From NCBI GenBank assembly GCA_013138735.1, contig WTCE01000146.1, positions 1 through 35,009 on the forward strand: a stretch of 35,009 nucleotides of DNA. The letters are read 5' to 3'. The notes beneath the pieces are model-generated. The model did not search any database. It saw only the letters and a list, made by a program, of their open reading frames with translations, and was not told the origin of the DNA. Source of the stretch: Crocinitomix sp. GTDB taxonomy: Bacteria; Bacteroidota; Bacteroidia; Flavobacteriales_D; Crocinitomicaceae. Positions 6,879-16,573 of this stretch are shown in pieces (within the stretch, counting starts at the first letter, position 1; the number at the start of each line of letters is the position of its first letter). The translations under genes and the position numbers were made by a program.

Positions 6879-8024
6879 TTACTTAGCAACCGCCTTATTA
6901 ACGAGACGCTCATAAATAGCTTCATATTTAGGCAACACATTCTTCAAACTAAAATTGAGTGAATGCTCATAAGCTTGCTGTTTAAAGCGTGCAAGGTTTT
7001 CATCAGATTTTAAAATCTCCAATGAATTTTTCGCCATATCATCCACATCACCAACATTACTTAAAAATCCTGATACGCCATGTTCGTTCACTTCTGGTAA
7101 TCCACCTGTATTGCTAGAAATAACTGGCACACCAGACGCCAAAGCTTCTAATGCTGCTAAACCAAAACTCTCAGTTTCGGATGGAAGAATGAATAGATCA
7201 CTTATGCAATATATTTCTGATGCGGTTTGAACATTACCTAACATTTCAACATCACCACAAACACCTAATTCCTCACAAAGCTGTTCAATTTTATAACGTT
7301 CGGGTCCGTCTCCGGCTAGAATTAATTTTGCTGGTGTTTTTTTTCTAATCTTTTCAAATACGCGAACCACATCTTCAATCCGCTTCACTTTTCTGAAATT
7401 AGAAACATGGCTAATAATGCGTTCGCCATTAGGTGCCATTGCTTTACGACGCGCAAGATCGTCCTCTTTTGGTACGTTGCAATAATGGGTGTGTTCTACA
7501 AAGTTAGGAATCACCTCAATATCGTTAGTGACGGCAAAATGACGAAAAGTATCTCTTTTTAAGCTTTCAGAAACAACAGTAACTGCATCTGATTCATTGA
7601 TACTAAAAGTAATCACAGGTTCAAATGCCGGGTGCTTACCAACTAGTGTAATATCTGTCCCGTGTAAGGTCGTTATAAACGGAATGTCAATATTATGTGT
7701 TTTTAAAATTTGCTTGGCAAAATAAGCTGCTGAGGCATGAGGAATCGCGTAATGGCAATGTAATATATCCAAATTCTCATAGCGCGTTACATCCACTAGC
7801 TTACTCGTTAGTGCTAATTCATAGGGTTGATAATCAAACAATGGATAGTCAAACGGGCGCACCTCGTGGTAGCGAATGTTTGGTAAAAAATGATCCAATT
7901 TTACAGGATGATTATACGAAATGAAATGGATTTCATGTCCTTTTTCTGCCAATGCTTTTCCTAATTCTGTTGCGACAATGCCGCTTCCTCCAAATGTAGG
8001 ATAGAGTACGATACCAATTTTCAT
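6879..8024 (-). CDS. bshA: N-acetyl-alpha-D-glucosaminyl L-malate synthase BshA
   Basis: 381 residues, GT4-family glycosyltransferase of GT-B fold. It joins GlcNAc from UDP-GlcNAc to L-malate, the first step of bacillithiol synthesis in the cytoplasm. The N-terminus MKIGIVLYPTFGGSGIVATE with the GGSG loop (12-15), the HCHYAIPHA segment (89-97), TTLHGTDITLVG (118-129) and the C-terminal E-x7-E signature in ETESFGLAALE are typical of BshA. No bshB or bshC gene lies nearby; in Bacteroidota these genes are often scattered. It has its own 5' region and probably its own promoter. Confidence 0.93.
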   Translation of the reverse strand: MKIGIVLYPTFGGSGIVATELGKALAEKGHEIHFISYNHPVKLDHFLPNIRYHEVRPFDYPLFDYQPYELALTSKLVDVTRYENLDILHCHYAIPHASAAYFAKQILKTHNIDIPFITTLHGTDITLVGKHPAFEPVITFSINESDAVTVVSESLKRDTFRHFAVTNDIEVIPNFVEHTHYCNVPKEDDLARRKAMAPNGERIISHVSNFRKVKRIEDVVRVFEKIRKKTPAKLILAGDGPERYKIEQLCEELGVCGDVEMLGNVQTASEIYCISDLFILPSETESFGLAALEALASGVPVISSNTGGLPEVNEHGVSGFLSNVGDVDDMAKNSLEILKSDENLARFKQQAYEHSLNFSLKNVLPKYEAIYERLVNKAVAK

Positions 8025-8287
8025 TTAATAGTCTTATTTAATGCTGTCAAAAATTCAATATACCTCAGTAAACTGGGTTAAAGACGAAATAAACCGCCGA
8101 AACTTACAAATGGGCCAAATCAATTCTGAATGCGCAAAGTTAAGCATCCATTTCCTGACTTTTTAATTCTATCTGAAATTTTTATCCTTTATTCTTGGAT
8201 TAAGAATTGCGCGTGTTTAAAATCTTCAAATTTAGAGTAATGACGATACTTAATAAATAAAAAATCAGTAACGCTCAGCTAAAATGA
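8025..8287. other. Intergenic region with no recognised feature
   Basis: 263 bp between bshA and the GH3 fusion gene, both on the minus strand. It should hold the bshA promoter and the end of the GH3 transcript. I found no credible ORF, no strong hairpin and no clear TTTG/TAnnTTTG pair. Confidence 0.5.
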
Positions 8288-11257
8288 TTAAAAATCCGCC
8301 GCCTGATAAATGGCATCTTGAATTCTAGTTCGAATATTTTCGCTCGTTATTAACCAATTTTCAGCGCTCGGATAAACGCGGTTACTTAAGAAAACATATA
8401 CGATTCCTTTTTCAGGATCAGCCCAAGTTAAAGTTCCTGTAAATCCAGAATGTCCAAAGCTACTTAGCGATACTTTATTACAAGTTGGACCGCCTTGCAA
8501 TGATCTAACTGGTTTGTCAAATCCTGCACCTCTTCTGTTGGACGGTGCAAATTGTTGTCGCGTAAAATCAGAGATTGTAGCTGCATCCAAAATTGTATCG
8601 CCACCATATTTGCCGTCATTGATCAGCATATACATTAAGGTTCCTAAATCTAGCGCATTTGAAAAGACGCCTGCATGGCCGCCAACTCCCCCTTGCATTG
8701 CTGCACCCGGATCATGAACATGTCCCCAAACTAATTGTTTACGGTATATTTTGTCATCCTCTGTTGGCGTAATGCGCGTTTTTTCAATTTTATTTAATGG
8801 ATGATAGCCAATTGTTTGTAATCCCATTGGTGCATAGAATGATTCAGATGCAAAAGCGTCTAATGTTTTTCCTGATTCTTGTTCTATTATCGCTTTAATA
8901 AAGTAATAGCCCAAGTCCGAGTATTTATAGCGCTTCCGAATCAATGCTTTTCTGGTGATGCGTTGAAGCATTAACGTATCAAAATCTTTGTTGATATATA
9001 AGTTCTCTGCAACCTGATCGCTATGTGTGGAGTCAGCTGTTTTGCTGTAGATGGCCGAACTAGGTTCTCCTGCGTCGTTTAAGGTTTTTGTATAAAAAGG
9101 AATCCAAGGAAACAAACCAGCTTGGTGCGCCAACATGTGTCGGATTACCATTTTTTTGTAAGGGGTAGAATCAACGAGTGCTGGTAAATAATCGCCTAAT
9201 GTTTTATCAATATCCACGATACCTTCTTTTTGCAATTTCATCAATGACATGGTCGTTGCGGCTACTTTTGTAATGGACGCTAAATCATAGATGTCGCTAT
9301 TGATAACAGGTTGTTTTTTATCATAGGTATGATGTCCAAATGATTTATTGTAAAAAACGTCTCCATCTTTTATTGCCAAAACTTGACATCCAGGAAATGC
9401 TCCTTTTTTAATACCTTCTTTGGCAATTTTATCAATTTTATTTAAATCCGCGGTTTTAATGCCAATTTCTTCAGGTGTTACATATCCTAGTCTTGTTTTG
9501 GCAGGATAAGTCAAACCTTCTCCTGCTAAAAAATATTCTGATGCCGTGACAGGTAATTTACCAATTGGAACGGCGCCACCAAATATGATTTGCGCAGCTG
9601 CCTCTTGCATAAAGTCTGTATCTTGATAGCCAACTAGAAATGCTTTTGTCGAATCAATAGCGCCAAATTCCTCCATCACATAAGGATTTCCAAAGAGAAC
9701 GCCAACAACAGTTTGTCTTTCGCTCAACGTATTATGTATTTTAATAGACTGGCGCGTCACCCCAAAATTTCTTCTCGGATTATTATTGGTTCGGTGAAAA
9801 GCCATTATAATTCGGTCATAATCAGCACTGCCATCCATTAATTTTTGCTCATCTTCCTTAGACAATGAACGTGGAATTTGCAACATGTCTACTTGTGTAT
9901 ACAAATTGAGCGTTTGCTTAAAGATATTGTTTGATGTTCCCCCTACGTTAATGTATAAGGTCTTTTGCGTGTTGAGATCTTGAAGCGGTAAAATTGAAGA
10001 TTGATTTTTAATCAATGTAATTGCACCTTTCGAAATCTTACGATTCAAAATATTGTATGCCGGCAAGTTTAGATCGTCATAAAGATGTTTGGTTTCAATG
10101 GGCGCATAATTATTCAATCCAGCCCATTCTTTCGCTTTCAATATTTTTAAACAACGCGCGTCAATTTCTTCTTGTGTAATTTCTCCACTAGCAATAGCTT
10201 GCTTAATTTTTGCAATTCCTACGGGGACATCTTCAGGAAAAAGTAAGACATCATTTCCAGCCAAAATAGCTTTAACGTCAACCTCTCCAGGTTCGTAAAA
10301 AGAGGAGACACCTTTCATATTTAAAGCATCTGTAAAAATGAGTCCTTCAAAACCTAAACTGTCTTTTAATAATCCGTTCACAATTTTTGGTGAAAGGGTT
10401 GAAGCTTGGTTTTCTGTGTCATCTAAAATTGGAATGTATAAATGGGCAACCATCATACTGGCCAAACCTTTATTAATTAACTGTTTGAAAGGATAAAGCT
10501 CTAGGCTGTCTAAACGTGCAAAGCTATGCGTAATAATAGGTAATGCTTTATGCGAATCTTTGTCGGTATCGCCATGACCAGGGAAATGTTTACCGCAAGC
10601 CAATACCTTTTTTTCTTGCATTCCTTTCATATAGGCCAAGCCTAATTTGGCTACAATTTCTTTGTTCTCTCCAAATGAACGGTTATTAATCACGGGGTTA
10701 TTGGCATTATTGTTCACATCAATAACAGGTGCAAAGTTGATATGAATGCCCATGCGTTTGCATTGGTCACCAATTTGTTGTCCCATTTCATAAATAAGCG
10801 CATCATCTTGTATCGCTCCTAAAAGCATTTGCCGCGGATATTTAACGGTTGAATCTAAGCGCATTGAAAGTCCCCATTCGCCATCAATCGCTATAAATAA
10901 GGGCGTTTTTGCATTTTTTTGGTAACGATTAGTAAGATCTGCCTGCCGAATTGGACTGCCTTTGAAAAAGATCAATCCGCCAATTTTATACTCACTAACC
11001 AGTTTGTCAATTGTATTGACATGATCCATTTCTTTATTCGAATAAGCAGCAACCATAAATAATTGTGCTATTCTTTGGTCTGGTGTTAAGCTTTTAAAAA
11101 CAGAATCTGCCCATACACTTTTGACAGCCAAAAATGCGGGTGTTACTTTATTATCTGCAATATTGGCAGTTCCATTTTGTCCCCAGCTATTTCCAATAGA
11201 AAGAAATACGGCAAGTACCGTAAACACTAATATTTTCACCTTCTTCTTTAATTTCAT
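8288..11257 (-). CDS. GH3 beta-N-acetylglucosaminidase fused to class C beta-lactamase-like serine hydrolase
   Basis: About 990 residues with a signal peptide (to about residue 27). The N-terminal part (about 50-380) is a NagZ-like GH3 domain: KHFPGHGDT with the catalytic Asp/His loop near 225-238, and the probable nucleophile Asp in FTDALNMKG near residue 310. A linker domain (about 400-590) follows, then a beta-lactamase/transpeptidase-like domain (about 600-990) with SITK (SxxK), YSD (YxN-like) and HSG (KTG-like) motifs in the right order. A periplasmic role in peptidoglycan turnover is the natural reading. This fusion is known in Bacteroidota. The ATG at 11257 is preferred over the GTG at 11263, two codons upstream, as it begins a normal basic signal peptide. 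Confidence 0.9.
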   Translation of the reverse strand: MKLKKKVKILVFTVLAVFLSIGNSWGQNGTANIADNKVTPAFLAVKSVWADSVFKSLTPDQRIAQLFMVAAYSNKEMDHVNTIDKLVSEYKIGGLIFFKGSPIRQADLTNRYQKNAKTPLFIAIDGEWGLSMRLDSTVKYPRQMLLGAIQDDALIYEMGQQIGDQCKRMGIHINFAPVIDVNNNANNPVINNRSFGENKEIVAKLGLAYMKGMQEKKVLACGKHFPGHGDTDKDSHKALPIITHSFARLDSLELYPFKQLINKGLASMMVAHLYIPILDDTENQASTLSPKIVNGLLKDSLGFEGLIFTDALNMKGVSSFYEPGEVDVKAILAGNDVLLFPEDVPVGIAKIKQAIASGEITQEEIDARCLKILKAKEWAGLNNYAPIETKHLYDDLNLPAYNILNRKISKGAITLIKNQSSILPLQDLNTQKTLYINVGGTSNNIFKQTLNLYTQVDMLQIPRSLSKEDEQKLMDGSADYDRIIMAFHRTNNNPRRNFGVTRQSIKIHNTLSERQTVVGVLFGNPYVMEEFGAIDSTKAFLVGYQDTDFMQEAAAQIIFGGAVPIGKLPVTASEYFLAGEGLTYPAKTRLGYVTPEEIGIKTADLNKIDKIAKEGIKKGAFPGCQVLAIKDGDVFYNKSFGHHTYDKKQPVINSDIYDLASITKVAATTMSLMKLQKEGIVDIDKTLGDYLPALVDSTPYKKMVIRHMLAHQAGLFPWIPFYTKTLNDAGEPSSAIYSKTADSTHSDQVAENLYINKDFDTLMLQRITRKALIRKRYKYSDLGYYFIKAIIEQESGKTLDAFASESFYAPMGLQTIGYHPLNKIEKTRITPTEDDKIYRKQLVWGHVHDPGAAMQGGVGGHAGVFSNALDLGTLMYMLINDGKYGGDTILDAATISDFTRQQFAPSNRRGAGFDKPVRSLQGGPTCNKVSLSSFGHSGFTGTLTWADPEKGIVYVFLSNRVYPSAENWLITSENIRTRIQDAIYQAADF

Positions 11258-11548
11258 TTGCACTTTAATATTGTCAATTTGACGAATGTATAAATTAGTT
11301 ATAGCATAAATCTTGCCATGGCATCAAATTTGTCCACATATAAACGTGTATTAAGTCTCCCGATAGCTTCGGGATCGTTGCACGGATTATGACGAAGCGT
11401 TGACAGGTAAAATTCTTTGTAATTACGACTAGAAATAATGCACAGGTTTGAAGTTAATCTCATTATATTTGTAATGCAAGGGTGATTTATTATTCGCTGA
11501 GTCAAATTTTGAGATTTACGAAGTGATTATGAACTTAAAATAGGGGGT
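11258..11548. other. Divergent intergenic region
   Basis: 291 bp between the divergent GH3 fusion and the mutL operon. It contains a perfect 6-bp palindrome TCCCGA-tagct-TCGGGA (11358-11374), a type commonly scattered between Bacteroidota genes, and TATATTTG (11464-11471), an exact match to the TAnnTTTG -7 consensus pointing toward the mutL operon. A TTTG lies upstream at 11447-11450 but only 13 bp away. A 68-codon ORF on the minus strand spans the palindrome and is judged spurious. Confidence 0.45.
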
Positions 11549-11890
11549 ATGAATTGGAATAAATTTGGATTATTTAAACTGCCGAATCAACATAAAAGAT
11601 TCGAGTACGTTCCGCGTTATTACAATGCTGATAAAGAAGTTTTGCAAGACAAAATAGATCGTGCAAAAAAGGAGAATACGGTAGATGATGAAGGAAAGTT
11701 TGCGCGCGAAATAAAGTTCAGATCTAAAATGGAGGATAAGTGGGGTGCTGATGTTCAAGCGCAAAGAAGATCGTCAAACATTCGGTTAATTGTGATTCTT
11801 GGGATTATAATTATAGCCTTTTATTATGTTTTTGTAGGATTAGATGGACTTGGATATCTTATTGATACCAACCTTGATAAAATGAAATAA
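11549..11890 (+). CDS. Small single-pass membrane protein preceding mutL
   Basis: 113 residues: a basic, charged cytoplasmic N-terminal part (about 1-80, with KRFEYVPRYYNADKE) and one transmembrane helix at about 82-102, then a short tail. Homologous small proteins stand directly before mutL in many Bacteroidota and are often mislabelled as a riboflavin synthase beta subunit, from memory. Nothing in this sequence supports that enzyme name. It is 6 bp upstream of mutL and leads the operon. Confidence 0.75.
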   Translation: MNWNKFGLFKLPNQHKRFEYVPRYYNADKEVLQDKIDRAKKENTVDDEGKFAREIKFRSKMEDKWGADVQAQRRSSNIRLIVILGIIIIAFYYVFVGLDGLGYLIDTNLDKMK

Positions 11891-11896
11891 ACCTGC

Positions 11897-13792
11897 ATGT
11901 CAGATTTAATAAAACTATTACCAGATCATATTGCGAATCAGATTGCTGCAGGTGAAGTTGTTCAACGACCAGCTTCTGTTGTAAAAGAATTAATTGAAAA
12001 CTCAATTGATGCTGGCGCTTCCACTATAAATTTAATTGCCAAAGATGGCGGACGAACATTAGTTCAAATCATTGACAATGGTTCTGGAATGAGTGCGATT
12101 GATGCGCGGATGGCTTTTGAAAGACATGCTACCAGTAAAATTGCCAGTGCGGATGATCTTTTTTTATTGCATACCAAAGGATTTAGAGGAGAAGCTTTAG
12201 CTTCTATAGCTGCAATTTCTCATGTCTGTTTACGCACTAAGTTACATGACCAAGAGTTAGGATCTGAAATCGTAAATGAAGGTTCTAAAATTTGTGGGCA
12301 AGAACCTGTCATGATGGCAAATGGAACAAGTATCGCAGTGAAAAACCTGTTTTATAATGTTCCAGCGCGAAGAAATTTCTTAGGAAAAAATACAACTGAA
12401 TATCGAAAAATATTAGAAGAATTTTTGCGCATTGCACTAGTTCACCCTGAAATTAATATGACTTTTCATCACAATGATGATGAGATTTATAATTTACCCA
12501 GCGAAGGATTGCGACAACGAATTGTGAGGGTGTATGGGAATAAATTTAACCAACGTCTTGTTCCGGTCAACGAAGAAACGGATATCATAAAAGTTTCTGG
12601 ATTTGTATTAAAGCCTGAGTTTGCCAAAACGTCTCGCGATCAATCTTATTTTTTTGTAAATAACCGCTATTTTAAAGATCGTTACTTCAATCACGCCGTA
12701 TCACAGGCTTATGAAGGATTGATTCCTTCTGGTAAATTTCCGCCTTACTTCCTTTATTTTGAAGTCCCTACAAAGTCGATTGATGTAAATGTTCACCCGA
12801 CTAAAACGGAGATTAAGTTTGAAGAGAATCAGGCAATTTATGCCATTATTCGAAGTGCAGTTAAGTTGGCTTTGGGTCAGTTTAATATTGCGCCAACTTT
12901 AGATTTTGAACAGGAACCAAGTTTTAATATTCCTGCTTTGAAAAAAGGGGAACAGGTGAAAATGCCTGAAATAAAGGTTGATCCTAACTTCAATCCGTTT
13001 AAATCGACTGCGGCGGTTACGCAATCAAGTGGTGGAGGAAGCAGACGAATGTCCACCGTTGGGTTTGGTGAAAGCAAGTCCATTGATCCTTCGGTTTGGG
13101 AAAACTTTTATGGGGATGCAAAAGCCACTGAGGATGCTGCAAGCACATCTGATTTAGAAAAATCTGTTGATGATTCTGCTGGCGTGGAATTTCAAACCAT
13201 AGAATCATCCATGAATAATGAGATGGCCGTGCAGCGCAAAAAGCCAACTCAAATCAATGAAAAGTATATTTTAACGTCCATAAAAAATGGATTTTTATTA
13301 ATCGATCAATACCGCGCGCACTGCCGCATTTTGTACGATCAATATTTGCTGAACGCCGAAGAAGTTAAAATTGAATCGCAACAATTATTATTTGCTGAGG
13401 AAATTACGGTTGATAAAACGGACTTGTTCATTTGGAAAGAATTGAGTCCTGCTTTGAACGAATTGGGCTTTGAAACTGTTATTGATAAAAGTCAAATAAT
13501 AATATCAGCTGTACCAACAAGTTTGGAAAATAAAAATCCACAACGGGCGATAATTGATGTTTTTGAAGGCTTTAAAGTAAATCAACAGAATAACGATTTG
13601 GATCTAAAAGCATCTGTAGCCTTATCAATGGCAAGTGCTTTGGCTACAAAAGGGGGGAATAAATTAACGAGTGAAGAAATGCAGTATATCACAGATGCTT
13701 TATTTGCCTCTTCTTCGCCGCAATTATCGCCACATGGCAAAAAGATTATAGAAACGTTCACTATGGACGAAATAACTAAACGATTTAATTAA
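11897..13792 (+). CDS. mutL: DNA mismatch repair protein MutL, degenerate endonuclease motif
   Basis: 631 residues. The N-terminal GHKL ATPase is intact: AAGEVVQRPASVVKELIENS, DNGSGM, RHATSK and TKGFRGEALASI. A low-complexity linker (about 335-450) leads to the C-terminal dimerisation domain. There the metal-binding endonuclease motif DQHAxxExxxxE is DQYRAHCRILYD (470-481), and the late CPHGRP-type motif is SPHGKK (611-616), so several metal ligands are missing. It probably couples MutS recognition to downstream steps by ATPase and clamp functions, with nicking activity doubtful. Its stop overlaps the next start by one base. Some divergence of these motifs may be lineage-typical. Confidence 0.96.
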   Translation: MSDLIKLLPDHIANQIAAGEVVQRPASVVKELIENSIDAGASTINLIAKDGGRTLVQIIDNGSGMSAIDARMAFERHATSKIASADDLFLLHTKGFRGEALASIAAISHVCLRTKLHDQELGSEIVNEGSKICGQEPVMMANGTSIAVKNLFYNVPARRNFLGKNTTEYRKILEEFLRIALVHPEINMTFHHNDDEIYNLPSEGLRQRIVRVYGNKFNQRLVPVNEETDIIKVSGFVLKPEFAKTSRDQSYFFVNNRYFKDRYFNHAVSQAYEGLIPSGKFPPYFLYFEVPTKSIDVNVHPTKTEIKFEENQAIYAIIRSAVKLALGQFNIAPTLDFEQEPSFNIPALKKGEQVKMPEIKVDPNFNPFKSTAAVTQSSGGGSRRMSTVGFGESKSIDPSVWENFYGDAKATEDAASTSDLEKSVDDSAGVEFQTIESSMNNEMAVQRKKPTQINEKYILTSIKNGFLLIDQYRAHCRILYDQYLLNAEEVKIESQQLLFAEEITVDKTDLFIWKELSPALNELGFETVIDKSQIIISAVPTSLENKNPQRAIIDVFEGFKVNQQNNDLDLKASVALSMASALATKGGNKLTSEEMQYITDALFASSSPQLSPHGKKIIETFTMDEITKRFN

Positions 13793-14517
13793 TGTTACAA
13801 AGCATCTTTAGAAATATGCAACCCGTGGTTAAAAATCTACTGATTTTAAACCTGCTTTTCTTTTTGGCCAACTTTATTTTTGATCAGAAAGGTATTCACT
13901 TAGCTGATTATTTAGGATTGCATTATATTGGTTCTAATGATTTTAAACCTTATCAATTAGCGACCCATTTTTTCATGCATGCAGATTTTCGACATATCCT
14001 ATTCAATATGTTTGCAATGGTTGTTTTTGGAAATATGCTAGAGCGAATTTGGGGAGCCAAACGTTTTTTAATTTTTTACTTTGCAACTGCTTTAGGAGCA
14101 GCTTTTTTGCATCAACTGGTTCAAGGGATCGAGATATATTCGGCAACAGATACATTCTTTCCAAATCATGATTATATAAATAGTTTGTTCTCATTTCGGG
14201 ATGGCGGGCTTTTTGGACCTCCGGACCTTCATGTTGCTTATGGTAATCTAAACGCTCCAACTGTTGGTGCGTCAGGTGCAGTTTTCGGAGTTTTAATTGG
14301 TGCAGCCATGTATTTTCCAAATACAGAAATGATGTTGTATTTTGCTTTCCGCGTTAAGTTGAAGTGGATTGTCTTGGGCGCAGGGGTTTACGAAATTATT
14401 TCAATTATGCAAGACAACCCAGGCGACAATGTTGCCCATTTTGCTCATATTGGAGGAGCGTTATTCGGCTTTATTATTATTAAGATTTGGCAACGCAATA
14501 AAACACAATTATATTAA
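13792..14517 (+). CDS. Rhomboid family intramembrane serine protease (first copy)
   Basis: 241 residues with about six transmembrane helices. The catalytic dyad is visible: Ser161 in GASGAVFG and His219 in AHFAHIGGALFG; the N-terminal helix pair carries HADFRHILFNMFA, the family's HxxxxHxxxN motif. It cleaves transmembrane segments of membrane proteins within the inner membrane; substrates are unknown. It overlaps mutL by one base and is followed 3 bp later by a second rhomboid, so both are co-transcribed. Confidence 0.93.
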   Translation: MLQSIFRNMQPVVKNLLILNLLFFLANFIFDQKGIHLADYLGLHYIGSNDFKPYQLATHFFMHADFRHILFNMFAMVVFGNMLERIWGAKRFLIFYFATALGAAFLHQLVQGIEIYSATDTFFPNHDYINSLFSFRDGGLFGPPDLHVAYGNLNAPTVGASGAVFGVLIGAAMYFPNTEMMLYFAFRVKLKWIVLGAGVYEIISIMQDNPGDNVAHFAHIGGALFGFIIIKIWQRNKTQLY

Positions 14518-14520
14518 AAA

Positions 14521-15471
14521 ATGGCAAAAGAGAATGTAGGGCAATATATTAAACGATTGGTTTTGCAATCTGGCATACTCGGTAAGTTAATTGCCGTGAA
14601 TACCGCTGTATTTCTAATTTTTGTCTTGGTAGACCTTGGTGAGCGTCTATTTATTGGTGCTCCAGTCGTACTTGCTAATGGAGATGTTATGCCAACTATG
14701 ACGCAGATTTTTAGACATAATTATTTGTCTGCACCCGGTGACCCTAGTTTGCTATTGTATCGACCATGGTCGCTTGTTACGCAATTATTTACGCATGGCA
14801 GTTTTACGCACTTCCTTTTCAATATGGTTGCGCTTTATTTTTCGGGTAAAATATTTGTCAATTTCTTTAATCAAAGACGCTTATTATTGACCTATTTATT
14901 AGGTGGGATTTTCGGTTATTTTATTCATTTAATTGCTTATTATACTTTCCCAGGAATAGCGGAACAGGGGGTAGCAAGTATTTTAGGTGCCTCGGGTGCC
15001 GTATTTGCTGTTTTTGTGGCAAGTGCCGTGCATAACCCTAGTTTTCCTATTCACTTATTCGGTGTGTTTAAATTACCCTTATTTGTTATCGCCGCTTTAT
15101 ATGTGTTGAGTGATTTAATGGGAGTAGGGTCTAAAGATGAAGTGGCACATTTTGCTCACTTAGGTGGCGCACTATTTGGCGGGTTATCCGTTATTAATGC
15201 CTTTTCCTCTAAAAACTTTATGATTCGTATTGATCGCTTCATTTTTAAATTTAAACTCGGTACGCCCTCTTTTAAAAGAAGTAAGAGTAGGCCTAAAATG
15301 AAAGTTCATCAATCAACCAAAGCTTCCACGCAAACTGATGACCAGTATAATGCGGATAAAGTAGTTCAAAAAGAGCGCATTGACGCGATCCTTGAAAAGA
15401 TCTCAAAAAAGGGTTATGAAGGATTGAGTAAGGAAGAAAAAGATATTCTCTTCAATGAAAGCAAACGCTGA
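14521..15471 (+). CDS. Rhomboid family intramembrane serine protease (second copy, with cytoplasmic tail)
   Basis: 316 residues. It has the same rhomboid core as the preceding gene: Ser158 in GASGAVFA and His213 in AHFAHLGGALFG, and HGSFTHFLFNMVA for the HxxxxHxxxN motif. After about residue 230 it has a basic, charged C-terminal tail ending in a conserved helix (DAILEKISKKGYEGLSKEEK), which is common in the Bacteroidota rhomboids of this type. The two copies are clearly paralogous but diverged and may have different substrates. Its last 17 bp overlap the next gene. Confidence 0.92.
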   Translation: MAKENVGQYIKRLVLQSGILGKLIAVNTAVFLIFVLVDLGERLFIGAPVVLANGDVMPTMTQIFRHNYLSAPGDPSLLLYRPWSLVTQLFTHGSFTHFLFNMVALYFSGKIFVNFFNQRRLLLTYLLGGIFGYFIHLIAYYTFPGIAEQGVASILGASGAVFAVFVASAVHNPSFPIHLFGVFKLPLFVIAALYVLSDLMGVGSKDEVAHFAHLGGALFGGLSVINAFSSKNFMIRIDRFIFKFKLGTPSFKRSKSRPKMKVHQSTKASTQTDDQYNADKVVQKERIDAILEKISKKGYEGLSKEEKDILFNESKR

Positions 15472-16567
15472 GGGAAAATCGAAATTAGGCTTAATGCTAA
15501 AGCTTTTTTTGTGGGCAAACGTTCTCAATTCAATGGCTTTAATTGCAGCGTATTTAGCGACTCATATTTCGCCGAATAGTTTCGTTTACTTCTCTTATTT
15601 TGGTTTGGCTTATCCCATTTGGTTAAGTATTGCATTATTCTTTATTGTATTTTGGATTCTTTTTCGCCGGAAATTAGCATGGATTTCAATTTTGACTCTC
15701 CTCCTTGGGTTTAGTCACCTTTTGCATTTTTTTGCATTTAATTTTTCAGATGCGACTCTCGAAAAAAAGGTGAAAGTAGTCTCTTATAATGTCCACATCT
15801 TTAATTTGTATAATTTAGAGAACCGCATTCAAAATCGGAATGATATTTTTGATTTTCTAAAAGCAGAGGATGCGGGTATCTATTGTTTTCAAGAGTTTTA
15901 CCATCAAGAGGGTAGTGCCAATTTTGTGACAAAAGATTCCATGGTCGATTTATTAAATACACCTTACTACCATGAACGCTATACACACGAATTAACCAAT
16001 AAACGCTATTTTGGCGTGGCCACTTTCTCTAAATTCCCCATTATTAATAGAGGAGAAATTCCTTTTGAAAATGATCCCAATAACTTTTGCATATATTCAG
16101 ATATTGTAACTGGTTTTGACACCATTCGCGTATTCAATGCGCATATTGGATCAATCCGCTTACAAGATGATGATTATCGTTTTTTCAGTGAAGATGCCGA
16201 AGAAGATCTCTATCATAATAATGAAGTAGGGCAACGCATTTTAAAACGACTCAAAATTGGCTTTGTTAAACGCGCCTTACAAGCAGAAAAAATTGCTCTT
16301 GAAATCGAAAAATCTCCCTATCCTGTCATTTTATGTGGCGATTTAAATGATACGCCAGTTTCATACTGCTACCGCCAATTTAACCGTTTGTTGAATGATG
16401 CCTTTGTGAATTCTGGCAATGGAATTGGAACTACTTATATTGGTAAAGTGCCCTCCAATCGCATTGATTATATCTTCTATTCTTCTGAATTCGAAAGCAG
16501 TGGTTTTACAACACACGACTTGGATTATTCGGACCATAGGCCCATTTCTTGTGAGATAGGGAGGTGA
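15455..16567 (+). CDS. Membrane-anchored endonuclease/exonuclease/phosphatase family protein
   Basis: 370 residues. Three hydrophobic helices occupy about residues 12-95, followed by an EEP catalytic domain: SYNVH (Asn112), FQEF (Glu147), NAH (His230), GDLND (Asp296, Asn298) and SDHRP (Asp360, His361). All the metal and catalytic residues of the DNase I/phosphodiesterase fold are present, so it should hydrolyse phosphodiester or phosphoester bonds, outside the cell membrane if the anchor is N-terminal as drawn. The substrate is not evident (nucleic acid or lipid head group). It overlaps the second rhomboid by 17 bp and ends the mutL operon. Confidence 0.88.
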   Translation: MKANAEGKSKLGLMLKLFLWANVLNSMALIAAYLATHISPNSFVYFSYFGLAYPIWLSIALFFIVFWILFRRKLAWISILTLLLGFSHLLHFFAFNFSDATLEKKVKVVSYNVHIFNLYNLENRIQNRNDIFDFLKAEDAGIYCFQEFYHQEGSANFVTKDSMVDLLNTPYYHERYTHELTNKRYFGVATFSKFPIINRGEIPFENDPNNFCIYSDIVTGFDTIRVFNAHIGSIRLQDDDYRFFSEDAEEDLYHNNEVGQRILKRLKIGFVKRALQAEKIALEIEKSPYPVILCGDLNDTPVSYCYRQFNRLLNDAFVNSGNGIGTTYIGKVPSNRIDYIFYSSEFESSGFTTHDLDYSDHRPISCEIGR

Positions 16568-16573
16568 AATTAA

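Noticed and set aside
11299-11505. 68-codon ORF on the minus strand
   Set aside because: It spans an intergenic palindrome, has no family-like sequence and no plausible start context; judged spurious.
11549-11890. Naming the pre-mutL gene riboflavin synthase beta subunit
   Set aside because: That label circulates for homologues, but the protein is a short charged segment with one membrane helix and has no lumazine or riboflavin synthase motif.
14003-14320. 105-codon minus-strand ORF inside the first rhomboid gene
   Set aside because: Antisense to a gene with clear catalytic motifs; composition is not protein-like.
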